Shown here piece by piece: positions 20,596 to 29,493 of a stretch of DNA of 45,009 bases. Source of the stretch: Variovorax sp. Root318D1. Its GTDB lineage: Bacteria > Pseudomonadota > Gammaproteobacteria > Burkholderiales > Burkholderiaceae_C. Position numbers and translations under genes: made by a program. The first letter of the stretch is position 1; every line of letters starts with the position of its first letter. Below the pieces are notes generated by a model. It was not told the DNA's origin, ran no database searches, and was given only the letters and a program-made list of their open reading frames with translations. The stretch lies in the NCBI RefSeq assembly GCF_001424835.1, contig NZ_LMCQ01000019.1, forward strand, positions 1-45,009. The letters run 5' to 3'.

Positions 20596-20625
20596 TGAAT
20601 GCATTCAATAAAATAGTTTAACTAT
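20596..20625. promoter_or_regulatory. Two adjacent AT-rich palindromes before the sucCD unit
   Basis: TGAATGCATTCA (20596-20607) and ATAGTT-T-AACTAT (20613-20625) are both perfect. They lie in a strongly AT-rich island of the 208-bp gap upstream of the 109-residue gene. This is the likely promoter/operator region of the second unit. Neither resembles the TTGACCNNGGTCAA site. Confidence 0.5.
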
Positions 20626-20711
20626 TATTTATCGATCAACGAACCTACATTTTGATCATGCCGATCCACAAAACATTTGTCGCCCGGCGTTCAATTTCTA
20701 GGAGAAATTTC

Positions 20712-21041
20712 ATGATCGATGAATTGCCAATTCAATACTGGAACAGCGAAACCGAGCGCAACGCCTACAACGCTGCCTTCTACGAACTCGGATTCCGCTG
20801 GCACTGGGACCGCGAAATCTATTGCCAGCTGCTGCGCGAGGGCCACGACGGCATCGAGCGGGTCAGCCATTACCTGAATACCCACCAGCCGCATTTGCTG
20901 CGCGCCTACGACGCCAAATTCCTGGCCGAGGTGATCGAACAGAAGAAGGAAGAGCATCAAAAGCGCGAGCTGGACTCCGGGGCCATGAAAAGGCGTTATT
21001 TCAACTGGGCTGAAACCCGCGGCGCGGAACTCGGCGCCTGA
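20712..21041 (+). CDS. Conserved-looking protein of unknown function heading the sucCD unit
   Basis: 109 residues from the ATG at 20712, which has AGGAGA 6-7 bases upstream. The frame is open to 20652, but that part lacks a ribosome site. I do not recognise the family. It is soluble, rich in aromatic and charged residues ('[18 protein letters not shown]', '[19 protein letters not shown]'), with a helical Lys/Glu-rich C-terminal third. It ends 10 bp before sucC, so it is almost certainly co-transcribed. Several His, Asp, Glu and one Cys could form a metal site, but there is no recognisable motif. Confidence 0.8.
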   Translation: MIDELPIQYWNSETERNAYNAAFYELGFRWHWDREIYCQLLREGHDGIERVSHYLNTHQPHLLRAYDAKFLAEVIEQKKEEHQKRELDSGAMKRRYFNWAETRGAELGA

Positions 21042-21051
21042 ATTGCCCGCC

Positions 21052-22224
<1,173 letters not shown>

Positions 22225-22275
22225 AAACTCGCTCTTTGATGTGTCGTGTCGCGCATTCAGGGCGCGCTCCCGCCG

Positions 22276-22492
22276 ACGGGGTACCTTGCTCCGCGAATGT
22301 CCCCCGCCCTTCGGGCTCCTCCTTTATTTCGCTGCGCAAGGCACCCCGCCAGCGGGATCGTTGGGCAGGGCGGACGTTTATCAGCCAGCACAACGACAGC
22401 GCTTGGTGTGAACAGGGCGCCGGGTGCTCCCCGCAGCGAAATAAAGGAGGAGGGCGAAGCCCGGGGGACATTCGCGGAGGGGAGTACCCGGT
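22276..22492. repeat. Long inverted repeat inserted between sucC and sucD
   Basis: Two arms face each other: 22289-22335 and 22433-22479, 47 bp each. They match except for a few bases in an inner mini-hairpin (CCCTTCGGG against GGGCTTCGCCC). Weaker matching extends to about 22276 and 22492. Each arm reads CTCCGCGAATGTCCCCCG... to ...TTTATTTCGCTGC. It contains no gene; the frame at 22221-22568 is just this repeat translated. It looks like a miniature repeat unit of the kind scattered in Variovorax-like genomes (from memory) and would form a very stable RNA hairpin. Confidence 0.8.
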
Positions 22493-22570
22493 GGCCTGTG
22501 CACGCGCCCTGAACAAGAGCCCTGGACAAGAGCGCCAAGAACACAAGCAACGCAAGGTGGAGAGCTGAAG

Positions 22571-23470
22571 ATGTCCATCCTCATCAACAAGCACACCCGC
22601 GTCATCACCCAAGGCATCACCGGCAAGACCGGACAGTTCCACACCGCCATGTGCCGCGACTACGGCAACGGCCAGAAGTGTTTCGTCGCCGGCGTGAACC
22701 CCAAGAAGGCAGGCAAGTCCTTCGACGGCATTCCAGTGTTCGGCACAGTCAAAGAAGCAAAGGCAGAAACAGGCGCCACCGTCTCCGTCATCTACGTGCC
22801 GCCACCCTTCGCGGCCGCGGCCATCGACGAAGCTGTCGATGCCGGGCTCGAGCTTGTCGTGTGCATCACCGAAGGCATTCCGGTGCGCGACATGATCCGC
22901 ACCCGCCATCGCATGGAAGGTAGCAAGACCCTGCTGCTCGGCCCCAACTGCCCCGGCCTCATCACGCCCGACGAAATCAAGATCGGGATCATGCCGGGCC
23001 ACATCCACCAGAAGGGCCGCATCGGCGTGGTGTCGCGCTCGGGCACGTTGACCTACGAGGCCGCGAGCCAGCTTGCCAACTATGGCATCGGGCAATCGAC
23101 CGTCGTCGGCATCGGCGGCGATCCGGTCGGCGGGCTGCGGCACATCGACGTGCTGAAGATGTTCAACGACGACCCGCGCACCGACGCCGTGATCATGGTC
23201 GGCGAAATCGGCGGCAACGACGAAGAGATCTGCGCGCGATGGATCAAGGACCACATGCATAAGCCTGTGGTCGGCTTCATTGCTGGCGCCAGCGCTCCGC
23301 CAGGCAAGCGCATGGGCCACGCGGGCGCCATCGTTTCGGGCGGCAAGGGAACGGCAAAGGAAAAGTTGTCGGTGATGAGGGAGTGCGGCATTCACGTGAC
23401 CGACAACCCGGCCGAGATGGGAAAGCTGCTCGCATCGCTCGTGATCCCCGACTACTTGCCCTTCGACTGA
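22571..23470 (+). CDS. sucD: Succinyl-CoA ligase-type alpha subunit
   Basis: 299 residues, starting '[20 protein letters not shown]' with the CoA-binding Rossmann fold. The phosphorylated His is in '[18 protein letters not shown]', and '[20 protein letters not shown]' is the conserved segment after the CoA fold. It pairs with SucC at 21052. GGTGGAGAG precedes the start. The separation from sucC by a repeat is odd, since the two subunits must be made in equal amounts. As with SucC, malate-CoA ligase activity is an alternative. Confidence 0.93.
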   Translation: MSILINKHTRVITQGITGKTGQFHTAMCRDYGNGQKCFVAGVNPKKAGKSFDGIPVFGTVKEAKAETGATVSVIYVPPPFAAAAIDEAVDAGLELVVCITEGIPVRDMIRTRHRMEGSKTLLLGPNCPGLITPDEIKIGIMPGHIHQKGRIGVVSRSGTLTYEAASQLANYGIGQSTVVGIGGDPVGGLRHIDVLKMFNDDPRTDAVIMVGEIGGNDEEICARWIKDHMHKPVVGFIAGASAPPGKRMGHAGAIVSGGKGTAKEKLSVMRECGIHVTDNPAEMGKLLASLVIPDYLPFD

Positions 23471-23513
23471 GCCCGGAAAAAACACACTCCAACAGAACCA
23501 AGGAAGGCGCGCC

Positions 23514-24293
23514 ATGCAGCAGCAGAAACATCAGCAATGGGTCCGTTTTGAACACGGCGGCGAAACCGGATTCGGCACCCTCCTGGACGATGCCGTGCAC
23601 GAGCACCGCGGCAACATGTTCGAGCACCCCGAGCCGACCGGCCGCGTGTTCGTGCTGGCCGGCGTGCGGCTGCTCACGCCCACCGAGCCCACCAAGGTCA
23701 TTGCGCTGTGGAACAACTTCCACGCGCTCGGCGAAAAGCTGAAGCTGCCGGTGCCCGCGGAGCCGCTGTACCTGCTGAAGGCGCCCAACTCCTACCTCGC
23801 GCCCGGCGCGGACATCTGCAAGCCTTTGTGCGACGGCAAGGTCGTGTTCGAGGGAGAGCTCGGGATCGTCATCGGCAAGACCTGCACCGCCGTGCCCGAG
23901 GCCGACGCGCTGGGCCATGTGTTCGGCTACACCTGCGCCAACGACGTGACCGTGGCCGACATACTGAGCCGCGACGCCTCGTTCACCCAATGGGTGCGGG
24001 CCAAGGGCTTCGACACCTTCTGCCCCATGGGCCCGGTGGTGGCCACCGGCCTCGACCCCGCAACGCTGACCGTGACCACGCTGCTCAACGGCGAGGTGCG
24101 CCAGGACTATCCGATCAGCGACATGCGCTTTTCGGTCCAGCAACTCGTGAGCCTGATCTCCCTCGACATGACGCTGAACCCCGGCGACGTGATCCTGTGC
24201 GGCACTTCCATCGGAGTCGGTTCGATGAAGCCCGGCAGCCTTGTCGAAGTCGAGATCGGCGGCATCGGCAGGCTCGGCAACCGCTTCGGCTGA
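23514..24293 (+). CDS. Fumarylacetoacetate hydrolase (FAH) family protein
   Basis: 259 residues. Metal ligands of the family are visible in 'VVFEGELGIVIG' (two Glu) and 'GYTCANDVTVAD' (Asp). 'LKAPNSYLAPGADICKP' and 'NPGDVILCGTSIGVGSMKPG' are the other FAH blocks. Members cut C-C bonds in 2-oxo or 2,4-dioxo acids, or act as decarboxylases or isomerases of similar acids (for example acylpyruvate, oxaloacetate). The exact reaction is unknown. AAGGAAGG lies about 10 bases upstream. It is 43 bp after sucD and 42 bp before the ketopantoate reductase-like gene, so probably one operon. Confidence 0.85.
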   Translation: MQQQKHQQWVRFEHGGETGFGTLLDDAVHEHRGNMFEHPEPTGRVFVLAGVRLLTPTEPTKVIALWNNFHALGEKLKLPVPAEPLYLLKAPNSYLAPGADICKPLCDGKVVFEGELGIVIGKTCTAVPEADALGHVFGYTCANDVTVADILSRDASFTQWVRAKGFDTFCPMGPVVATGLDPATLTVTTLLNGEVRQDYPISDMRFSVQQLVSLISLDMTLNPGDVILCGTSIGVGSMKPGSLVEVEIGGIGRLGNRFG

Positions 24294-24335
24294 GCCCTGC
24301 GCGCGCGAAAAGATTCAACAACCTTGGGGATCGAC

Positions 24336-25349
24336 ATGAAGATAGCAGTCATCGGAGCGGGCGCCATCGGCGGCTTGGTGGGCGCAAAGCTCGCCCTGGC
24401 CGGCGAGGACGTGACGTTCATCGTGCGCGGGAAAAATCTCGACGCCATTGCCACCAACGGCTTCAAGCTCATCGGTGCGGATGGGGCGGAGCAGGTGGCG
24501 CGGAACGTCAAGGCCACCGACCGCTACGACCAGGCGGGGCCGCAGGACATCGTCATCCTCGCGATGAAGGCACACCAGGTTGAAGCCGTGGCGAACGACG
24601 TACCCAAGCTGTTCGGTCCCGAGACGGTGGTGGTGACGATGCAGAACGGCATACCGTTCTGGTACTTCCACAATCATGGCGGCGCGCTGGCGGGCACGCC
24701 GGTGCGAAGCGTCGATCCCACGGGCCTGGTGGCCGCGAAGATTCCGGCCGAGCGGGTCATCGGCTGCGTGGTGTACCCCGCATCGGAACTGACGGCGCCC
24801 GGCGTGGTCAAGCACATCGAGGGAGACCGCTTCCCGGTCGGCGAGCTCGACGGCTCATCGAGCGATCGCGTGAACCGCGTCTCGACCTGCCTGGGCGCTG
24901 CGGGCTTCAAGGCGCCGGTGCTCGACAACATCCGCGCCGAGATCTGGCTCAAGCTCTGGGGCAACCTGACCTTCAACCCGATCAGCAGCCTCTCGCACTC
25001 GACGCTGGTCGACATCTGCCAGTACCCACCCTCGCGCGAGCTGGCCGCGGCGATGATGCGCGAGGCGCAGGCGGTGGCGCACAAGCTGGGCATCGAGTTT
25101 CGCGTGACGCTCGACAAGCGCATTGCCGGCGCTGAAAAGGTCGGCAAGCACAAGACCTCGATGCTGCAGGACGTCGAAGCCGGCCGCGCACCGGAGATCG
25201 ATGCGCTGGTGGGCGCCGTGGTCGAGCTGGCGCGGCTCACCGAGACCCCGACGCCGCACATCGACACCGTGTATTCGCTCGTCAAGCTGCTGGCGCGTAC
25301 GATGGAAGAACAGCGCGGCCGGGTCTGCCTTCACGAGATGGCGAGCTAG
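24336..25349 (+). CDS. Ketopantoate reductase-family dehydrogenase (ApbA/PanE-like)
   Basis: 337 residues. It starts 'MKIAVIGAGAIGGLVGAKLA' with the NADP-binding GxGxxG motif. 'AEIWLKLWGNLTFNPIS' contains the active-site Lys and Asn of the family, and the C-terminal domain is helical. True PanE reduces 2-dehydropantoate to pantoate, but many members of this family act on other 2-oxo acids. Its place after a FAH-family gene and sucCD suggests a catabolic 2-oxo/2-hydroxy acid reductase, not pantothenate synthesis; this is inferred. Confidence 0.82.
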   Translation: MKIAVIGAGAIGGLVGAKLALAGEDVTFIVRGKNLDAIATNGFKLIGADGAEQVARNVKATDRYDQAGPQDIVILAMKAHQVEAVANDVPKLFGPETVVVTMQNGIPFWYFHNHGGALAGTPVRSVDPTGLVAAKIPAERVIGCVVYPASELTAPGVVKHIEGDRFPVGELDGSSSDRVNRVSTCLGAAGFKAPVLDNIRAEIWLKLWGNLTFNPISSLSHSTLVDICQYPPSRELAAAMMREAQAVAHKLGIEFRVTLDKRIAGAEKVGKHKTSMLQDVEAGRAPEIDALVGAVVELARLTETPTPHIDTVYSLVKLLARTMEEQRGRVCLHEMAS

Positions 25350-25403
25350 CTCTTTTCAGGCTGCGCATTCTGCGCCGTGTGCGCGCAGTGATCGATCGAT
25401 GAA

Positions 25404-26831
25404 ATGGAACGGATGATGCGACGTACACGCAGCGCGAAGATCGTGGCCACGCTGGGCCCCGCCACCACCGACGAACCGGCCATTCGTGCCTTGTTCGAAC
25501 GCGGTGTGGATGTGTTCCGGCTCAACTTCAGCCACGGCACGCAGCACGACCATGCACGCCGCCTCGACACGATCCGGCGGCTCGAAAAAGAGTTCGGCCG
25601 GCCCATCGGCGTGCTGCTCGACCTGCAAGGGCCCAAGCTGCGGCTGGGCACTTTCGAAGGCGGGCGCGCGCAGCTCGATGCAGGGTCGCACTTCCGCCTC
25701 GACATGGACAAGGCGAGCGGCAATGCACGCCGCGCGCCGCTGCTGCATCCGGAAATTTTCGCGGCGCTGGAGGTCGGCACGGAACTGCTGCTGGACGACG
25801 GCAAGCTGCGGCTGCGTGTGGACAGCCACGGCGCCGACTTTGCCGAGACCACGGTCCTGGTCGGCGGTCCGATCTCCGACCGAAAGGGCGTCAATGTGCC
25901 GAGCGTGCTGCTGCCGATCTCGCCGCTCACGCCCAAGGACCTCGACGACCTGGCCTGTGGCCTGGCCATGGGCGTGGACTGGGTGGCGCTCTCTTTCGTG
26001 CAGCGCCCCGAAGACATCGAAGAGGCGCGCGCCATCATCGGCACGCGCGCGTGGATCATGGCCAAGCTCGAGAAGCCAGCGGCCATCGACCACCTCGATG
26101 CGATCGTCGATCTGTGCGACGGCGTCATGGTGGCGCGCGGAGACCTCGGCGTGGAGTTGCCGCCCGAGCGCGTGCCCGAACTGCAGCGCCTCATCGTGCG
26201 CGCCTGCCGCAAGCGCGGCAAGCCGGTGGTGGTGGCCACGCAGATGCTCGAATCGATGATTGCCGCGCCCGTGCCCACGCGCGCCGAGGTGTCCGACGTT
26301 GCGACCGCCATCTATGACGGCGTGGACGCGGTGATGCTCTCCGCCGAATCGGCCTCCGGCAAATACCCGCTCGAGGCGGTCGCCATGATGGACCGCATCA
26401 TCTCGCGCGTGGAAGCCGATGCGTCGTACCGGATTGGCATCGACGCCACGCACGAGGCGTCGCTGTCGACCACCGCCGATGCCGTGTGCGCTTCGATGCG
26501 CCAGGTGGCCGCGCTGTTGGCGCCCGCCGCCACCGTCACCTACACCTCATCGGGCTTCACCAGCCTGCGCGCCGCCCGCGAGCGGCCGGCCGTTTCCATC
26601 CTGAGCCTCACGCCCGACGTGGCCACCGCGCGCCGCATGGCGATGGTGTGGGGCGTGCATGCGGTGCTGGTCGACGACGTGCACGACGTGGCCGAGATGA
26701 TCGAGTGCGCCTGCCGCATCGCTTGCACCGAAGGCTTCGCGAGCGCGGGCAACGACGTGGTGGTGGTGGCCGGCCTGCCGTTCGGGCTTTCGGGAACGAC
26801 CAACCTGCTGCACGTCGCGCGGATACCCTAG
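25404..26831 (+). CDS. pyk: Pyruvate kinase
   Basis: 475 residues. 'KIVATLGPATTDEPAIRALF' with 'VFRLNFSHG' opens the barrel, 'MVARGDLGVELPPERVP' carries the Mg/phosphate loop and 'DAVMLSAESASGKYPLEAV' closes it. A C-terminal allosteric domain follows. It turns phosphoenolpyruvate and ADP into pyruvate and ATP. Starts at 25404, 25413 or 25416 are all possible; the last gives MRRTRSAKIVATLGP, closest to homologues. It lies 54 bp after the reductase gene and may be a paralogue dedicated to the glycerate route of C2 acids, which is inference. Confidence 0.94.
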   Translation: MERMMRRTRSAKIVATLGPATTDEPAIRALFERGVDVFRLNFSHGTQHDHARRLDTIRRLEKEFGRPIGVLLDLQGPKLRLGTFEGGRAQLDAGSHFRLDMDKASGNARRAPLLHPEIFAALEVGTELLLDDGKLRLRVDSHGADFAETTVLVGGPISDRKGVNVPSVLLPISPLTPKDLDDLACGLAMGVDWVALSFVQRPEDIEEARAIIGTRAWIMAKLEKPAAIDHLDAIVDLCDGVMVARGDLGVELPPERVPELQRLIVRACRKRGKPVVVATQMLESMIAAPVPTRAEVSDVATAIYDGVDAVMLSAESASGKYPLEAVAMMDRIISRVEADASYRIGIDATHEASLSTTADAVCASMRQVAALLAPAATVTYTSSGFTSLRAARERPAVSILSLTPDVATARRMAMVWGVHAVLVDDVHDVAEMIECACRIACTEGFASAGNDVVVVAGLPFGLSGTTNLLHVARIP

Positions 26832-26896
26832 GCCGCATTCGCACGGGCCGTGGTGCGCAGTACGATGCCCGCTCGATTGCAGCAATTTTTCTCCGA

Positions 26897-27826
26897 ATGA
26901 AGCACGCGACCCTGCGCCAGTTGAAAGTGTTCGAAGCGGTGGCGCGCTTGCTGAGCTTCTCGCGCGCGGCGGAAGAGCTTCACCTGACGCAGCCGGCCGT
27001 CTCCACGCAGGTGCGCAAGCTCGAAGAGCACGCGGGCAATGCGCTCTTCGAGCAGTTCGGCAAGAAGATCTACCTGACCCCCGCCGGCACCGAACTGCTG
27101 CAGATCAGCCGCGCGATCATCCAGCAGTTCGAGGCGGCCGAGAACGCGATGCTGCAATTCAACGGCGTCTCGGGCGGCAAGCTCAACGTGGGCGTGATCA
27201 GCGCGGGCGATTATTTCTTTCCGCGCCTCCTGGTGGAGTTTGCGAGCCGGCACCGCGGCGTGACGCTGAACTTCACGGTGCACAACCGCGAAGGGCTCAT
27301 GACGCACATCGCGGAGAACCTCACCGACCTGGCAATCATGGTGCGTCCGCCGACCGACCTGGACACCATCAACCAGCCGTTTGCGCCGCACCCCTATGTG
27401 ATCGTCGCGGCGCCCAATCATCCGCTGGTGGGCGTGCCGAGAATTCCCTTGAAGCGGCTGATGCGCGAGCCCTTCGTGGTCCGCGAGAAGGCCTCGGACA
27501 CCTGGCACTCGATGGAAGAGGGCTTTGGCGGCGACCTCTCCGGCATCAACATCGCCATGGAGATCCGCAGCACCGAGACCATCAAGCAAGCGGTGATCGC
27601 GGGCATGGGCGTGAGCTTCCTGTCGGCGCACACCATCAGCCAGGAAACCCGCGCCGGCAGCCTGCGCGTGCTCGACGTGGAGGGCTTTCCGCTGATGCTC
27701 AACTGGTACGTGGTGCACCGCCGAAACAAGCGGCTGCCGCCGGTGGCGCAGGCCTTCAAAGACTTTCTGCTGGCCGACGGACCGGCGCTCATTTCGCAGA
27801 TCGTGCCCTTCGACTCCGGGGCCTGA
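26897..27826 (+). CDS. LysR-family transcriptional regulator (CbbR-like)
   Basis: 309 residues from the ATG at 26897; upstream extension of the frame is only the pyk shadow. The N-terminal winged helix reads 'LRQLKVFEAVARLLSFSRAA', then 'LTQPAVSTQVRKLEEHAGNA'. The effector domain has 'GKLNVGVISAGDYFFPRLL' and the usual 'HPLVGVPRIPLKRL'. The set is most like CbbR-type regulators, which sense carbon metabolites. It is in the same direction as pyk, 65 bp downstream. Targets are unknown; pyk or the sucCD unit are candidates by position only. Confidence 0.9.
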   Translation: MKHATLRQLKVFEAVARLLSFSRAAEELHLTQPAVSTQVRKLEEHAGNALFEQFGKKIYLTPAGTELLQISRAIIQQFEAAENAMLQFNGVSGGKLNVGVISAGDYFFPRLLVEFASRHRGVTLNFTVHNREGLMTHIAENLTDLAIMVRPPTDLDTINQPFAPHPYVIVAAPNHPLVGVPRIPLKRLMREPFVVREKASDTWHSMEEGFGGDLSGINIAMEIRSTETIKQAVIAGMGVSFLSAHTISQETRAGSLRVLDVEGFPLMLNWYVVHRRNKRLPPVAQAFKDFLLADGPALISQIVPFDSGA

Positions 27827-27877
27827 AGACGGAACTGGACGCGGTGCAGGTTCGTCCTGCGCCCGATGCGCCGCCGT

Positions 27878-28114
27878 TCAGCGCAGGCCGATGCGCGAGG
27901 CGCGCGAGCGCAACACCTCGGCCCGCCGGGGATCGACTGCTTCGATGCTGTCGGCCGCAACTTGCAGCGCACGCATCTGCTCCATCTCGCCAATGAGCTT
28001 GTTCGGGCTCAGCAGCGCCTCGGCCAGCATCAGCGCCTCGTCGACAAGCGCCTTGAACGCATCGGCAAGACTTTCGGTGGGGCCGACGTGGAATGGCTCG
28101 CGAAGGGTGGGCAT
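27878..28114 (-). CDS. Small helical protein of unknown function (paralogue of 10084-10320)
   Basis: 78 residues with the same length and start (MPTL) as the protein at 10084. The shared core is 'EALLSPNKLIGEMEQMRALQ' and the end 'RASRIGLR'; about 47 of 78 residues match without gaps. Residues 5-15 differ completely. There is no known domain, signal or membrane part. CAGGAGTT precedes the start. It converges with the upstream LysR gene and is divergent from the LysR gene at 28231. Two kept copies around the oxalate region argue for a real function, still unknown. Confidence 0.7.
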   Translation of the reverse strand: MPTLREPFHVGPTESLADAFKALVDEALMLAEALLSPNKLIGEMEQMRALQVAADSIEAVDPRRAEVLRSRASRIGLR

Positions 28115-28194
28115 CGATCAACTCCTGGTTGGTATGGATGCCTTCATCTTGGGCCTGCGTTCGCAGCAAGTAAAACGATATTAATTGCCAGTTG

Positions 28195-28213
28195 AGTGCA
28201 AAAATAATGCACT
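28195..28213. promoter_or_regulatory. Inverted repeat AGTGCA-N7-TGCACT, candidate LysR operator
   Basis: Perfect 6-7-6 inverted repeat in the AT-rich gap, ending 17 bp before the LysR start at 28231. Its place fits autorepression or divergent control of the small gene at 27878. It also argues against the upstream starts of that LysR frame. Confidence 0.45.
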
Positions 28214-28230
28214 TAAAAACTGGATGCGGC

Positions 28231-29085
28231 ATGGACATCAACCTCGCCCGAACCTTCCTCGAAATCGTGGAGACACGCAGCTTCCTGCGTGCCGCACAGC
28301 GGCTGCACGTGACGCAAACCTCGGTGAGCGCGCGCGTGCGTACGCTGGAAGGGCTGCTGGGGCGGCCGCTCTTCGTGCGCAACAAGGCAGGCGCGGTCCT
28401 GACTGCCGCTGGTGAGCAGTTCTTGCCGCACGCCACCACGCTGGTGCAGGTGTGGGAGCGCGCACGCCACCAGGTCGCGGTGCCGAGCGGCAGCCGCGCG
28501 GTGCTCGCCATCGGCTGCGAAATCAGCCTGTGGGACCCGCTGCTGCTGCAATGGCTGCTCTGGATGCGCACCGCCGCGCCGCAGCTGGCCATTCGTACCG
28601 AGGTGGGCTTTCCGCACGACCTGCTCGACAAGGTGGCCTCGGGCGTGCTCGACATCGCCATTGCCTACGCGCCGCAGCAGCGGCCTGGCCTGCGCGTGGA
28701 ATTGCTCATCGAGGAGAAGCTCGTCATGGTGACCACCGCGAAACGTCCGCGCGTGCCGCGGCCGGCCGACTACGTGTATGTGGACTGGGGCCCGGAGTTC
28801 GCGGCGCAGCATGGCCTCGCGTATCCGGAGCTCTCGAACGCCGCGGTGAGTGCGGGGCTTGGGCCGCTCGGCCGCGAGTACCTGCTGGCGGCGGGCGGCA
28901 CCGGCTATTTTCGGCACGACGTGGTGCGCAGCCATCTCGAGTCGGGCCGGCTGCGCCGCGTGCCCAACACGCCGGAGTTTTTGTACCCGGCCTACGCGGT
29001 GTATGCGGTGGGCGCGGACACCGCCATCGTGGACCCTGCGCTAGAGGGCTTGAGGAAGGTCGTCAAGGCCAAGCCGGCCGGCTAG
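28231..29085 (+). CDS. LysR-family transcriptional regulator
   Basis: 284 residues from the ATG at 28231 (MDINLARTFLEIVE), the usual LysR start. In-frame starts at 28192 and 28207 would overlap an inverted repeat. The winged helix is typical: 'SFLRAAQRLHVTQTSVSARV', then 'LEGLLGRPLFVRNKAG'. The effector domain is slightly short and ends 'PALEGLRKVVKAKPAG'. The family branch resembles HdfR-like regulators; ligand and targets are unknown. It is divergent from the 78-residue protein gene. Confidence 0.88.
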   Translation: MDINLARTFLEIVETRSFLRAAQRLHVTQTSVSARVRTLEGLLGRPLFVRNKAGAVLTAAGEQFLPHATTLVQVWERARHQVAVPSGSRAVLAIGCEISLWDPLLLQWLLWMRTAAPQLAIRTEVGFPHDLLDKVASGVLDIAIAYAPQQRPGLRVELLIEEKLVMVTTAKRPRVPRPADYVYVDWGPEFAAQHGLAYPELSNAAVSAGLGPLGREYLLAAGGTGYFRHDVVRSHLESGRLRRVPNTPEFLYPAYAVYAVGADTAIVDPALEGLRKVVKAKPAG

Positions 29086-29113
29086 GTTGACAGGTTGGCT
29101 GAGGGTTTGGCCG

Positions 29114-29416
29114 TCAGGTGGCCAACATGTGCCTTGCGCGCTCCACGCGCTCTTCGTGCGACTGGAGCAGCGACTCGTAGTAGAGGCACAGCGGCATGGC
29201 GATGAACACCATGCCCGCAACGTAGATGATGAGGCTCATCAGCGGAAAGTCATCGCCTCCCCAGTAGGGAATGGACGCCGCCGCGGCGCCGGCTGCGATG
29301 ACTGCAATGACGCACTGCAACGCGGTGCGCAAGAACGTGGTTCGCGAGTAGCCCGGCGGGTCGTACTTCTGACGGTCCAGCGGGGAACACTCGCCCTTGT
29401 CTCCATCATCGTGCAT
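29114..29416 (-). CDS. Small inner membrane protein of unknown function
   Basis: 100 residues. A charged, soluble N-terminal stretch (about 30 residues with 'DRQKYDPPGYSRTTFLRTAL') is followed by two hydrophobic segments, 'CVIAVIAAGAAAASIPYW' and 'MSLIIYVAGMVFIAMPLCLY'. A charged C-terminal helix ends it. AAGGAACG lies upstream of the start. The family is not recognised. It sits alone between a LysR gene and tamB. Confidence 0.65.
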   Translation of the reverse strand: MHDDGDKGECSPLDRQKYDPPGYSRTTFLRTALQCVIAVIAAGAAAASIPYWGGDDFPLMSLIIYVAGMVFIAMPLCLYYESLLQSHEERVERARHMLAT

Positions 29417-29493
29417 CGTCGTTCCTTGTTAGAAGGGCGTCGACGATTCTTATCCCGTGAATTGCCGTGGTCAAGGCGGCAGACCCGGACCCC

